Source: Mesotaenium endlicherianum (Eukaryota; Streptophyta; Zygnematophyceae; Zygnematales; Mesotaeniaceae). From it: a DNA stretch of 29,214 nucleotides. The DNA lies in the NCBI GenBank assembly GCA_009602735.1, contig WELA01008198.1:146766-175979 (forward strand), read 5' to 3'. Shown here in pieces: positions 1 through 9,926 of the stretch (within the stretch, counting starts at the first letter, position 1; the number at the start of each line of letters is the position of its first letter). The translations under genes were made by a program, and so were the position numbers. The notes below the pieces were generated by a model. The model saw nothing but the letters and a program-made list of their open reading frames with translations. It had not been told where the DNA came from and searched no databases.

Positions 1-72
<72 letters not shown>
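1..72. repeat. (TC)n microsatellite
   Basis: The window opens inside an uninterrupted TC dinucleotide run that ends in a short C run before base 79. Its left boundary lies outside the window, so the true length is unknown. It could serve as the polypyrimidine part of an intron of the gene whose 3' end lies at 612-1253, but nothing proves this. Confidence 0.97.
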
Positions 73-74
<2 letters not shown>

Positions 75-611
75 CCCACACATGTGCTTGCTTTCGTGCA
101 TGCGCAGTTGCTGATCAAGGCCCGCGTGGCACTCTGCGTGTGCGTTTAGGTTTCACTGTGGTCCGGGCTCAAGTATTGGTGCTGCTTCTATCAGAATGGA
201 TATTTGCTCCTCGCCAGATGCCAACCTCGGTCTATTTTTGCTGCCAGGCGTGGTGAATCACTGGTGCTGTGACTGCCTCGCCTGGCCTCGCCCCAACGTG
301 GAGTAGTTCCACCCTTCCTGCCCCCTAATTTGCTTTCAATGGAATCGAGGGCCCCCTCTGTGACCTTTGCCCCTGCCACAGAAAGGCGTGGCACGACACC
401 TGTGCTGGGAGAACGGGGCCTTGTTCGTGCAAAAGCAGGCCACGTGTGACGACTCATACCTCAAGCGCCAGCTGCCGAGTTTGAGTCCTCACTCTTGCCC
501 TCCGGTCTCCGAGGAGTGCCGCCTTCTTGACTAATATCGGAGAAGTATGGCTCTCGCCTGTTTTCTACTCCTCTCGTGTCTCTCCTGGCGGGATCTCTAT
601 CGCTCTCGCAG
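73..611. other. No clear coding feature; probable intron of the following gene
   Basis: I see several short open stretches on both strands but none with recognisable protein character. An acceptor-like AG after a pyrimidine-rich stretch closes this segment at 610-611, so most of it is best read as intron of the + strand gene ending at 1253. A possible small exon after the AG at 105-106 is not supported by any recognisable peptide. Confidence 0.4.
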
Positions 612-1253
612 CGCCTGCGACAGGGACGCCCGGAGCTACGACACCTGGCATGTTTGGTTTCGGCAACCCAGCTGCTGCTGCCGCCTCTGTGAGTCTGCCC
701 CTCTCCCTGGCTGCTCTTCGCTCTTGCTGCAGGGCGTGTTCATGCTACCTGTTTTGCCTACATTTGTTATTTTTTTGCAACTTTTCGTCGTCGGGTCAAG
801 TTCAAGGCTAAGCTTAGACTCCCCGACCACTGTTAAAGCAGTACTGTATAGAAGCATACTTGCTGAATGTAAATATACGTATCTTCTTTAGAGGTTGAGC
901 TCTGAGAGCTAAGTTGTGTTCTACACTGGCTTGCTGCTCCGCGTGCTAGTCTGCCGTGTTTTGCCCATGGGCAGGTCCAAATTCTTACCTCCACAAATCA
1001 CAACTCACTTTCGCCCGAAATTTGCCCCCCCCCCCGCGTTCTCTTTCGCCCTCCCTTCCATCTCGTTCTCATGTGCAAGCGCGCTCTCTTGCGTGGTTAC
1101 TGTCCCTCGGAGGGCAAGCAATATGTGTCTTACAGCAAAATTTATCAGTATCCTCTGGCAGTGTGCTCTATGGCTCGTGAACTGTCTTCTTCTGTGGTGA
1201 TTGTGGTGCAGACTGCCGTGAAGAGCAAGCCAAGGACTGGCAGGCGAAGATAA
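612..1253 (+). CDS. 3' end of an unidentified gene with an FG-nucleoporin-like, basic C-terminus (partial)
   Basis: I infer two exons. The first is 612-688, after the acceptor ending in CTCTCGCAG and before the donor GTGAGT. The second is 1212-1253, after the acceptor GTGGTGCAG, ending in TAA at 1251-1253. The junction phases agree (phase 0). The first exon encodes a Gly/Thr/Pro/Ala-rich piece containing PGMFGFGNPAAAAAS; the last encodes the basic tail TAVKSKPRTGRRR. GMFGFG followed by Ala/Ser low complexity recalls FG-repeat nucleoporins such as the NUP58/54/62 group, but one FG-like motif is thin evidence. The rest of the gene lies to the left and I could not place upstream exons. The alternative is that the 612-688 open stretch is fortuitous. 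Confidence 0.35.
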
Positions 1254-1818
1254 GATCGCACGGGATCGTCGTGTTAGCATATCGATCAGTATTTGTCGTG
1301 TGATAGCTGTCAGCTATGGGAGATAGTGTGATTGCCCTCACTTCTGTAAAACTTGGCTTCGCTTCTGTTGCTTCTATAATATGCAGTGACTGTCTGTCGT
1401 TGAAGAAATGTCTCTTATTCACATTGAGATCATATGAATTTAGTCCAAATTCTCTCCATTGCCAATAAGGAGGTGAATAGACGCTGGCAAAAGGAAGAAT
1501 CTTGGTTGCCGTGTTTTGGGTTGCATGCAGTATCACTTGATTGACATCGTATCACACCATGTAGACACCATGCTCACTGCTTCTAAGCTACTCGTACGAG
1601 CAAGCCTCCATTCGCAAGTTCCCTCTATTTGGTTGCACAGCTTACAACAATCCAAAGAGCTGCAATATGCTTATAACTTGAGTGAATCAGTATTTATTTA
1701 TTTTCTTCGCTTGCCTTGCCCAAGGCTAGGGAGCGCCAGAAAGCGCTCCACCCGTCTCTTAACTAGTATGTACTTCAACCAAAAACTCCATCTGCTCTGC
1801 TCCTCCCTGCCTCTCTGC
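1254..1818. other. Convergent intergenic segment, probably two 3' UTRs
   Basis: This lies between the TAA of the + strand gene at 1253 and the stop of the - strand gene at 1819. Short open stretches occur on both strands, but none has recognisable content or conserved-looking splice sites. I see no RNA gene or repeat here. Confidence 0.5.
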
Positions 1819-3507
1819 TCACACTTCCTGAAACATCTTCTCAAAGTCATCGTACTTTTTCACACCCGCCTTTGCAGTCGCCTTGCTGCCTCGCCCATCG
1901 CCACTATAGCCATGGCCGCCGCCTCTGCCAGAAGCGGCTCCTCCACCTCCCCTCCTTGAGAAGAAGCGTAGACCATCGTCATCGTCACCACCACCTCGAC
2001 CATGTCCTCTGCTGTTGTCGTCAAATTCTTCCCGTCCACGCGCGTGGTCGCTGTCGCTGTCAAGCCCCAGGGCCCCTCCAATCAGATCGTCCACTATCTC
2101 CTCGGCAGCGCGGAAGAAGTCGGTCAGACCTCCGATGAGAGCCTCCTCGATGCCGCCACCTGGAGCACGGGCAGCTGAAGGATGGGAGGACGAGGGGGGG
2201 AAGGGGTAGGGGGAGGAGGAGGGAGGGAAGGAGGGGGAGGAAGAGGAGGGATCTGCCGCATCACTCGCAAAGAACCTCCTGAAGAGGGAGCCCTCCCCTT
2301 CCAAAAACTCTCTTAGAGGATCCTGGGTGGGCCACTGGTTCTCCCTGCTGCTGCTGCTGACGCTGCTCCTGCCGCCCCAGCTTCCTGCTGCTCCTTGGTG
2401 GCTGCTGGAGAACCAGTCCTCTGTCGAGTCTGTGGGCATGTCTGCCAGCCCTCTGCCTGCTGCTGGTGCCCTCCCCCCTGTCTGCTCTGTCGTCGACTCT
2501 ACTAACTCCCTGGGCCTGCATGCAACGCGCGTGGGGCTTCATTAGAAACGTTTTGCACTCTGAATTTTGACAAGTACAAAAGAGTTTGATGCTTCTACAT
2601 CTACACAGTCGCCCACTCCAGAGCTTCTCACAAGCAGGTCCGACTACGCGCCTTCACGTCTGCTAGCTATTGGCGTGTGACAGGTACTCAGGTGATGGTT
2701 GCAGCACTCCCTGTCTACCACCAAGGGCTGCACGCCAAAGGGTGAAGAAGGGTAGAGAAGCAGCCACAGGACACGAAGATGCTGAGGAACTTCAAAGCCA
2801 CTGGATGCTACATGAGCTACATACAGAGGGAGGGCTTCCCTCTTGCCTGGACTACAGATATTGGAGGCAGGCCTGAGGCTTGCAGCTTGTTGCTGTTCTT
2901 CTTGACTCAATCTGAGGTGCTTCCGATCTACTTATCCTCTTCATGTTTGAAGGACTTGTGGATTCTAAAACTTGATGTTCTTCCGGGATATATGCAATGA
3001 AGGAGGCAGACGTACACCAAAAGACAAAAGCCAGCTACCCTGCCCCCATCTCTATCTTGTAAACTATCAAATACGGTATTACTGCAATGAGTTGAACTTT
3101 TCAAAAATAAATTGTACTCCAAGTATTGGTGCTCTACGTGAAGAATTATATCCATCATTGGTTCCTGCAGAGAACGAATGCAGAGGCAGTTGCTAACAAA
3201 CGAAATACTTCAGATCACTATCAATGACAAACTGACGTAGGACTGCAAACAGGGCTCGAGCATACCTGCCAGCACACTGCCTGAAGATTTCCCTTTTCTT
3301 CTCACACACGGAAACAGGAAATCCCTCCTCACTCTTGACGTTCCTGCACCGGACTTGCTCTACGGTGGTGTAAGAACAGCCTGCATCTTCACCCTCACCA
3401 GCAGCCATTCTTGCATCTGTCATCCGGCTCTCCTCGTGGCTATATCCGTTTTTCATACTCTGAGGACTACGGTCCCACCAGAATTTAAAATCATCCGACT
3501 GAACCAT
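1819..3507 (-). CDS. Fra a 1 / Mal d 1-associated-protein-like protein, three exons
   Basis: The exons on the - strand are 3507-3266, 2964-2932 and 2509-1819 (stop at 1821-1819). Phases agree (2, 2) and give 321 residues. Exon 1 has a Cys-spaced block (CSYTTVEQVRC, then VCEKKREIFRQCAGR) like the plant Fra a 1-associated family, where a similar CEKTEE...C-G block is followed by an acidic stretch; the tiny exon 2 (IHKSFKHEED) fits that stretch. Exon 3 is Ser/Pro/Gly-rich. It contains the second family landmark, an amphipathic block near residues 209-230 (EEALIGGLTDFFRAAEE), and ends in KKYDDFEKMFQEV. Introns are 301 and 422 nt. The frame stays open upstream to an ATG at 3666, which would add 53 residues (a basic Ser/Arg-rich leader, perhaps organellar, or 5' UTR); I chose 3507 because MVQSDDFKFWWD looks like the family start. 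The acceptor at 2509 could instead be at 2515. No biochemical activity is known to me for this family. Confidence 0.7.
2190..2252. repeat. Purine-rich low-complexity tract (G/GA-rich on + strand)
   Basis: A GGGGGGAAGGGG / GGAGGAGG-type tract lies inside exon 3 of the Fra a 1-associated-like gene. On the - strand it encodes a Ser/Pro/Phe linker (SSSPYPFPPSSS). It stays in frame, so it is a tolerated disordered linker and not an interruption. Such tracts are prone to length change. Confidence 0.85.
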
Positions 3508-4282
3508 ACTTGATGTCCTTGACGTCCCAACTTCAGAAGAGGCAAATTTGTCACACAGTTGGGCGGAGACAGCACAGAAGCCACGAGGACGATGTATCCT
3601 CGGAGAAATGTGCGGAAACGAACGTCCTGTGTAAATTCTTAGACGTAGTAATGAAGTTAGGGCCACCTAATATTTGCTACTCTTGGAATCAGCTAACATA
3701 TGAGCAAGGCGGAGACTGCTAACAAATTAGAGCAGAAGCTGAGTCAAATTGAGAATCGACTGTCGCGTATGGCCCCTCTTACGACCGATTTGACACGAGG
3801 GGCGCTTGCGAATCGGTCGCATAAACCTCTACCGCGTCGTGAACAATGTACGGATGATGCAGCCAATAATGCAGAATGGCGCAGTACAGTGCAGCACATA
3901 GCGGAGCAGCGCGTGCGACGCTTCTGTGTATGCGTCGTCGTGATGCTTTTCCTGGTCATTGATTTGCATTTCATATATGAAACGACTCCCAACTCCATCA
4001 GTTTCCTCCTTGCAGAGAGACTTGATGCAATAGAGAGCGACGACTTGATAAGATGCGCACTTAGAGCTGGAAATGTGCAGCCCGTCGCTTTTTGGAGGGT
4101 GGTAGTCCTTCACTTGTCACGAGCGTTTAAGCCAGTTTAAGCAGCCTAACGTGCTCAGAATAATATGGCCACGGTGTGCAGTCTCATCCGTCTGCTGGCT
4201 TTAAGTCTGGTCTTCCTGCTTGTGAATCTGCCTGTTTGAGTATGGTTGCTTGTTCCGAGAGTATATTCTGGAAAAAGGCGCA
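3508..4282. other. Divergent spacer between the Fra a 1-associated-like gene and ICMT
   Basis: The spacer separates two genes transcribed away from each other, so it should contain both promoters and 5' UTRs. Its first part (3508-3666) is also open in frame with the - strand gene. A 146-codon + strand open frame at 3700-4140 has an N-terminal coiled-coil-like stretch (KLEQKLSQIENRLSRM) and one hydrophobic segment (CVVVMLFLVIDLHF). It resembles nothing I know and may be chance. I see no clear TATA box. Confidence 0.45.
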
Positions 4283-6494
4283 ATGTTCGGCGTCTTTCTT
4301 GCCGCAGTTGCGTTCTTCCATCTTTCAGAATTCGCTCTCGCCTTTACTTATACGAGGCATGAAGTCAGCTGCAGATGTGAGCTCGTTTCCCCTTTCTTTC
4401 ACCCTCATAATAAGTAACTGGAAGCTTTCATGTCTGAATATAGTGCAGCCAGCTTGCCATTTTCTTTGCAGAATCAGATGCTGATCTATATTTAAGCTTA
4501 AGCTTTGATGAGCTGAAATTGCAAAATACGCTCCCAAGCCTACTACTTGCTGAAAGATGAGTGACGTGCTTAAACGATGCATTTCGCATCACCAGAGACA
4601 GCCAGTCTGTCTAATTACGTATTGAATCGTTCTGTGTCTGGTGCTTACAGCATTCCTTATCAGCCGACAGTACCTCATGGCCATGGCGGTTGCCTGCATG
4701 GAGTTTCTGGTAGAGAGCTTCCTTGTGCCATCCCTCAAGACCCTCAGAACAATTCAGATGCTTGGCCTTGCCCTTGTAATACTTGGGGAAGCCATAAGGA
4801 AGGCGGCATACGTTACTGCCAGGCACAACTTTACTCATGACATCAAGCACGAGAGGAGGCCAAACCACCAGCTGGTCACACGTGGCATATACAGGTCGGG
4901 GTTTCGAACCAGGCCAGTTATGCATCACTAGCCCCCTGGATATTTGTCACTCCCGTGTTCCCACTACGAGCAGCAAATTGCATAAGGTGCCTCTCGATTG
5001 CTGTACTTCTTGTCTCGTACAAAGCTATGCATCGCCATAAGTTGAGACTGCTGTATACGACAGACAAGTTTTTGTCATCCCAGAAGCTTCCAAAGTTCTC
5101 ATAGGAAGAGGGAGGCGGTTGGGCGGGCCGACGGGCGGGCCAGGGGGGGAGAGGACAGGGGGGGGGAGCTGGCTGTCTGTCTGTCTGTCTGTCTGTCTGG
5201 CCAACTTGTTCTATCTCTCTGCAATGTATCGCACGACAGCCCTCCCTTGCTCTCTCGCTCTCCCCCTCCCTTCCTTCTTTACTACTCTGCTGCTGCCGCC
5301 AGCTGGCAGACCCATATGCATCCTACCTCCCAACAGGCAACATGTGTGCATGCGCATCACCCAGCCGCCCACCCACCCCACCGTCAGTCCCGCGCTTGCT
5401 CCTGAATGGCACGGGCGGCCCACCAAAGCTCACCTCGCAGAGGCATGCACTTGGCAGAATGCGCGTGTGCGCGTGCGCCCGCCTGTGGGAAGTCTGCCTG
5501 CTGCTGTTCTCACCTGCCTGGCTTGCGGGAACAAAAGAACCTGGCGCCAAAGCTCCAGCGATGCACCAGGTGATATGCGAATGGCGCTTGCCAGCCTGCA
5601 TGAGCTGTTGTCATGGCTGACATCATGGCTGTTGTCATGGCTGACGTCATGGCAGCTACATGAGGGACTTCTGGGTCCTTGGCTGTGCGGGGTTGCGCTG
5701 AACATTGAAGGTTGTTCCGGGGAGGGCCACCCGCTCACCTGGCGGGTGAGGCCTTCAGCACACGCTCAAGATGTGGAAACTCTCACATGTGCTGACGTGG
5801 CCGGGTCAGGCGCTCATTTGCGGCGGGTGTGAACGCGGGCGGCAGGTATGTGAGGCATCCAGGCTACATGGGCTGGTTCATCTGGGCCGTCGCCACGCAG
5901 ATCATGCTGTGCAACCCGATCAGCACCGTCCTCTTCGCGCTGGTCTCGTGGCGCTTCTTCGACGACCGCATCCTGTATCTCCCATTGCCCTTTCTTCATA
6001 GGGTGGTAGTCTGCTGGTGCCTTCTCATGTTGTGTGCAGGGAATGACTGAGGCGAGCCTTCCGCTTCTGAAATTTGCAGCTGCTGATGCTCCTTGCTACC
6101 TGTCTGGCAAATGATGCAATGGGGCTTTGTGTAGTTCTTCCTCCACTGCTGCTGTCTATATTTTGTATTTGAAGTTGCAACTGCACCAGGGGCTGGTCAT
6201 ACGTGCGGGAAGACGGGCTTTTGGGCTGGGGAAAAAACCCAAAATCGTTGCCAACTTCTAATTCTGTTCGGAGAGTGCACGCTTGTCTTTTATGTATCGT
6301 TGGATGCCCGGCGACCAATTTAATTTCTGGTCTGGGCTCCACTCCTGGCTACGAGCAATGCATGTCAAATTTGCTAAGGGGTTCTTTGACACCTGGCATT
6401 CAGATACGAGGAGCGTCTTCTCGTGCAGTTCTTTGGAAGGGACTACATTACTTATGCAGCCAGTGTTCCGTCGGGCATACCGTTTGTGCCATGA
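4283..6494 (+). CDS. ICMT: Protein-S-isoprenylcysteine O-methyltransferase, complete, four exons
   Basis: The enzyme transfers a methyl group from S-adenosylmethionine to the carboxyl of prenylated C-terminal cysteine on CaaX proteins, at the ER membrane. Exons are 4283-4376, 4651-4894, 5846-5974 and 6404-6494 (TGA 6492-6494). Lengths 94+244+129+91 and phases 1, 2, 2 agree and give 185 residues, close to plant ICMT (about 197) and shorter than animal forms. N-terminal FFHLSEFALA and LISRQYLMAMAVACMEFLVE are the family's first membrane segments. HQLVTRGIYRYVRHPGYMGW (about residues 101-123) is the cofactor-binding signature, followed by VATQIMLCNPIS. The C-terminus has WRFFDDRILYEE and ends VPSGIPFVP, as plant ICMTs do. 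The ATG at 4283 is the only start in the first exon; an in-frame stop lies 58 nt upstream. Donor 3 (GTATCTCCC) is unusual. Intron 2 (951 nt) holds microsatellites. Confidence 0.95.
5172..5199. repeat. (CTGT)n tetranucleotide microsatellite
   Basis: About seven CTGT/TGTC units follow a G-rich run (5145-5166). It lies in intron 2 of ICMT. It is also open as a + strand frame, but the encoded Val/Cys/Leu-Ser repeat is a by-product of the repeat. Confidence 0.95.
5604..5651. repeat. Two tandem 24-bp units containing a TGACGTCA-type site
   Basis: The unit GCTGTTGTCATGGCTGACATC followed by ATG occurs twice head to tail with one mismatch. The difference turns TGACATCA in copy 1 into TGACGTCA in copy 2 (5642-5649), a perfect bZIP/CRE palindrome. 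It lies in ICMT intron 2. A regulatory role is only a guess. Confidence 0.85.
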
Positions 6495-7580
6495 GTGGCC
6501 AGTAGGTGGATTGGAATATTGCATTAGCCACACTAGTTGATGGCCTTTTGTGCGTATGATCGTCTTCGCTATCAGTAGGCTTGATATGTTAGGTACCTTT
6601 GACAGCATGGTATATACTTTCTTTAACAGGAAAAATTGTAGTTTCATAAAAGTTTGAACTAGAAGCTAATAACTTCTATACATCCATGTTCACGTGTCAG
6701 ACATCACTCAGCTGTCGCTCAATCTGAGATCCCTTATTGTCTTCGCACTGTCAGACGTCTCGCGAAATACATGTTCTCGAAGTTTAGTCATAATGGATCT
6801 CTTGCATTCATAACCATGCTTTGTTACTCTGAGTACCTGCATTATGTTCCCACTTCAGCCAAATCTCTCCAGTGACACACATTTCGACACTTTCACCATC
6901 AAGAGACCTCAAAATATCCCGTTCTGCAGGCATTCTACATATATGCAATCTGTCACAATTGAATCCGGCATATAAAGCTTAAGCTTGTCTTTGTGCGTGG
7001 GTTAGGAAAAAACTCTATTATGTACAAGTTTGAAAATAATGTCCAATACCAATACTCATAAACTTCTCATCAACATTTGTTCGAAGTCATTGCGTAGCTA
7101 CAAAAGCGAAGTACGCATCATGTATCAAATCCTACCAAGATACACAACACATTTGACAGGAAGCAAGCAGAACATAAAATTCCAAGTCCAGCAAAGCAAT
7201 ATATTGATTTAACTTTCGACATTTCACCACGACATCAAGCAAGTCACCAAAGGCAACCTGGTGTCATCGTCGTCATGTGTCAGCAGCACAATGGCCAAGA
7301 CTGTCAGAAGAAAGGACCATTATATTTTTGAAGTACATCCAGCTGTTTCTAAGATCAATCCACTAACCACTTTCTGGGCCTTGGGGCAGCACCTCGCCGG
7401 CAGCGGTTCTACAGCAGAACACATAAGCTTCTTACCCTGTGCCCCGTCATCTACAGCATCTCCAGCAAAGGCTTCATGCAAGATGAACACGAGAAAGAGG
7501 ACACGCTGCCAAGCCACCTTCCAAAAGAGAGCATATCTCCGCAGGTAGAGGACAGTCTGTGCCGCCTTCCTGCATTTTAT
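6495..7580. other. Convergent intergenic segment between ICMT and the COX7c-like gene
   Basis: This lies between the ICMT stop (6494) and the stop of the - strand gene (7583-7581). It should contain both 3' UTRs and polyA sites. It is AT-richer than the flanking genes. I see no convincing coding sequence, RNA gene or repeat. Confidence 0.5.
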
Positions 7581-9926
7581 TTAACCAGCCATTTTGTGCC
7601 TGCATCTCGGTCAAGAAAAAGGTACGAGCATTGAAAACGGGAAGCACGACGAAAGGCGAGAACACGGCACTCCTTCTCCCCCTTCTAGCCTCTTCCTTAA
7701 GGCCAGCAAGAAGGATCAAAACCTAGGTCAGATAGGATGGCATTGAAAATAATCCTGACGTTTAAACACGGAGCAAGCTCTTCCCCTCTTCTTCCATATC
7801 CATTGGTGCTCAAAACCAGGAGGCAAGATGGCGTGCAAACAAACCGAGGCAGGAAGAGTGAGAGCGATAAAAAGGGGGAAATTGCACAACAACTGTGGAG
7901 GATACTGCTGATGGGCCACGGCAATGAGGGGCACGCCGATGCCCAAACTGAGGGCGCCAAAGACGCCAAAGAAGAACTTCACCTTCCGGTTGCTCATCTG
8001 CAATGCGCAGACGGAGGAGGCAGAAGGAGAAGCAAGGATAAGCGGAGAAGCGCAAGAGTGCAAGAGCACGAGAGCTCCACGTCTCAAAGCCAATTGCCAC
8101 TTAGCCCCAAAAAGGCCATGGCGGCCTCACAGCTTATACCAAAAGTACATCAGCCAGGGTCCTTCTTGGCGCTGCCAGCTGTCGGGCTGTCAGACAAGAG
8201 ACCAGAAAAAATTCAGGTTCCCAGATAGAAGTCACCCCACTGAGAACCTCTGACCGGCACAACCAACATAGCAAACATGAGTGGCCTAGCTCACGAGTCA
8301 GATTTGAAGCTTTGTTTTTAATGAAGCCCGTTGCTCTCAGTATAAGTGTGAAAGAAGCATATGCCAATATGCTTCTTCCTGCTGAACAAGCTAGGTGTAG
8401 CTAGGACTAAAAACCTGGCTAAACCCTAAGAACCAGAAAAGCGAGCAAGACCGACAAGGACTTCTCCCTCGCCATCAAGCGTCCAGATCACTGTACTATC
8501 GATCACCTGTGATCGGTGCCAACAATGCCACATTGGTTCCTCGGCATAAGGAGCACTGGGGAAACCCAACACCGCTTGACATCATACCATGTGTGGCAGA
8601 CCGACAAAAGACTTGCATCTCATTACAAATTTGATCATTTTTATAATGTAGTGACCTTTGTGCACCTCCGAGCTCTGCCACTCTCCTCCTAGCTGAGTTG
8701 CTGGCTACCTGGCTGCATGCTCGCAAGAGAAAACCAGCACATCGTGACTGCAACTCGCCTTTTAGCCCCTCATTTGCCCCTCTTGTTCCACTGAGGGGGG
8801 CCAGGGGGGCGGGGTGGCTGACACCTATTACAAGGACTCTCACCCTCAGGAAGCCTCCTTTTCTTCTCTGGCAAAGAAGAAAACCCTTGTATGTGGATGA
8901 TGACGACACCATACGCAGTCTTTCAAAGCTATATAGTGCAGTCGCATCATGCCAGCACCACAACTGCTGCAAAGGAAATGAATGACAGAGTGAAAGGGAT
9001 AGACATCTTACAGCAGTAAGGTTATACATGTGCTCTGCGTGAAGGTATGCAGGCTCCTGCATGGCAAGGTGCCGCACAAACCTGTTAGCATTTTGTTCAG
9101 AAAAGTGCCCTAGCTGCCCAGAGGCATGCTTGAAGCATCGAAAAGTGAGACAATTCAGTACACTAGTCTCCCCCTCGTCTCCAAGTCCTTGCTAACAAGC
9201 TAAGCTTCCTCTGACTGAACCACCATAGGACAATGTCTAGCAGAACTTGGCTCCAGTACATAGCTCAAGCTTCTTTCAGGAAGGCCTTAGGCTTCTCCGC
9301 CTTCGTTGATATAATGTTTTACATCACATATTAGTGCCAATAGTTACTGTTCTTACTTACCAGCTAAGTATGTGCCACCAATAACGCATACAGCTTCTCA
9401 ACAAAATAAAGGGTATGCACATGGGTTACATAACGGTCTCGCCCAGTAGATGAATGCCCTTCAAGGTTTATCAACAATAGAGTGCCGCCACACGAGCGAC
9501 ACGAAGTTACATGACCAAGATACTTCCAAGGATTCCTGATGACGACAACTACCGGATCTGTTCAGTAAGCTGCTCCTAACATGATCCAGCATCCTAGACT
9601 TCGAAATGTTTTACTCTAGTGAACAATAATTTTCTTTGCCAAGCTTCACCTTACTTGGAATTAGTACAGCAGCACCAGCATGCCATCTCGAAAAGGGCAT
9701 ACAGTACTCATTCTTAAGGCTGGTACCTCCAGTTTAGGGAGACATGGTCTGGGGAGAAACAGGTCAGGAGCAATTGCTACACAAGCCACTCAGAGGAATG
9801 GTGACATACGTCGCCATAACCGCCTCCCCCTTGAGCAGGTGTGGACTTGTGGAAGCTACGAGCAATAGCAGGCTTGGTCGCTATTGAGGACACGGCTCTC
9901 CTGGCAATCGCTGCTACTGAAGCCAT
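7581..9926 (-). CDS. COX7c-like mitochondrial inner-membrane peptide (cytochrome c oxidase subunit), four exons
   Basis: The - strand exons are 9926-9810, 9056-9012, 7997-7906 and 7599-7581 (TAA). Phases 0, 0, 2 agree; the product is 90 residues. Exon 1 (39 residues) is a typical mitochondrial presequence rich in Arg, Ala and Ser with no acidic residue until its end (MASVAAIARRAVSSI...), followed by a Gly-rich linker. Exon 2 gives EPAYLHAEHMYNLTA. Exon 3 gives SNRKVKFFFGVFG and one membrane span, ALSLGIGVPLIAVAHQ, matching the single-helix form of COX7c-type subunits (basic flank, helix with conserved Gly/Pro, then HQ and Lys). The final exon adds only HKMAG. The presequence, size and single helix support a respiratory complex IV subunit; another small complex subunit remains possible. 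It is divergent from the RNFT-like gene, 1.27 kb away. Confidence 0.8.
7600..7905 (-). other. Candidate minor (U12-type) GT-AG intron in the COX7c-like gene
   Basis: On the - strand the intron starts at 7905 with GTATCCTCC, close to the U12 donor consensus GTATCCTTT. A branch-site-like TTTCTTGAC (consensus TTCCTTRAC, one mismatch) has its adenosine about 11 nt before the acceptor AG at 7601-7600, inside the short window typical of U12 introns. The immediate region before the AG has no polypyrimidine run of its own. The intron is 306 nt and interrupts codon 85 in phase 2. Confidence 0.6.
8352..8377. repeat. Perfect hairpin, 11-bp stem with GCCA loop
   Basis: AAGAAGCATAT and ATATGCTTCTT are exact reverse complements separated by GCCA. 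It lies in intron 2 of the COX7c-like gene and is not followed by a T run suggesting a terminator. It may be a small foldback remnant or chance. Confidence 0.8.

Noticed and set aside
1860..2545. Other long frames on both strands over the last exon of the Fra a 1-associated-like gene
   Set aside because: They are shadows of a GC-rich Ser/Pro/Gly coding exon; only the chosen frame carries the family motifs.
4885..4925. GGTTTCGAACC element resembling a tRNA B box
   Set aside because: It straddles the ICMT exon 2 donor and no acceptor stem, D arm or anticodon arm can be folded around it.
5119..5832. 237-codon + strand open frame
   Set aside because: It lies in ICMT intron 2 and is made of microsatellite and tandem-repeat translation; ICMT exons on both sides join without it.
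7697..8253. Long overlapping frames on both strands around 7.7-8.25 kb
   Set aside because: The conserved part is only the 92-nt exon of the COX7c-like gene; the remainder is intron read-through.
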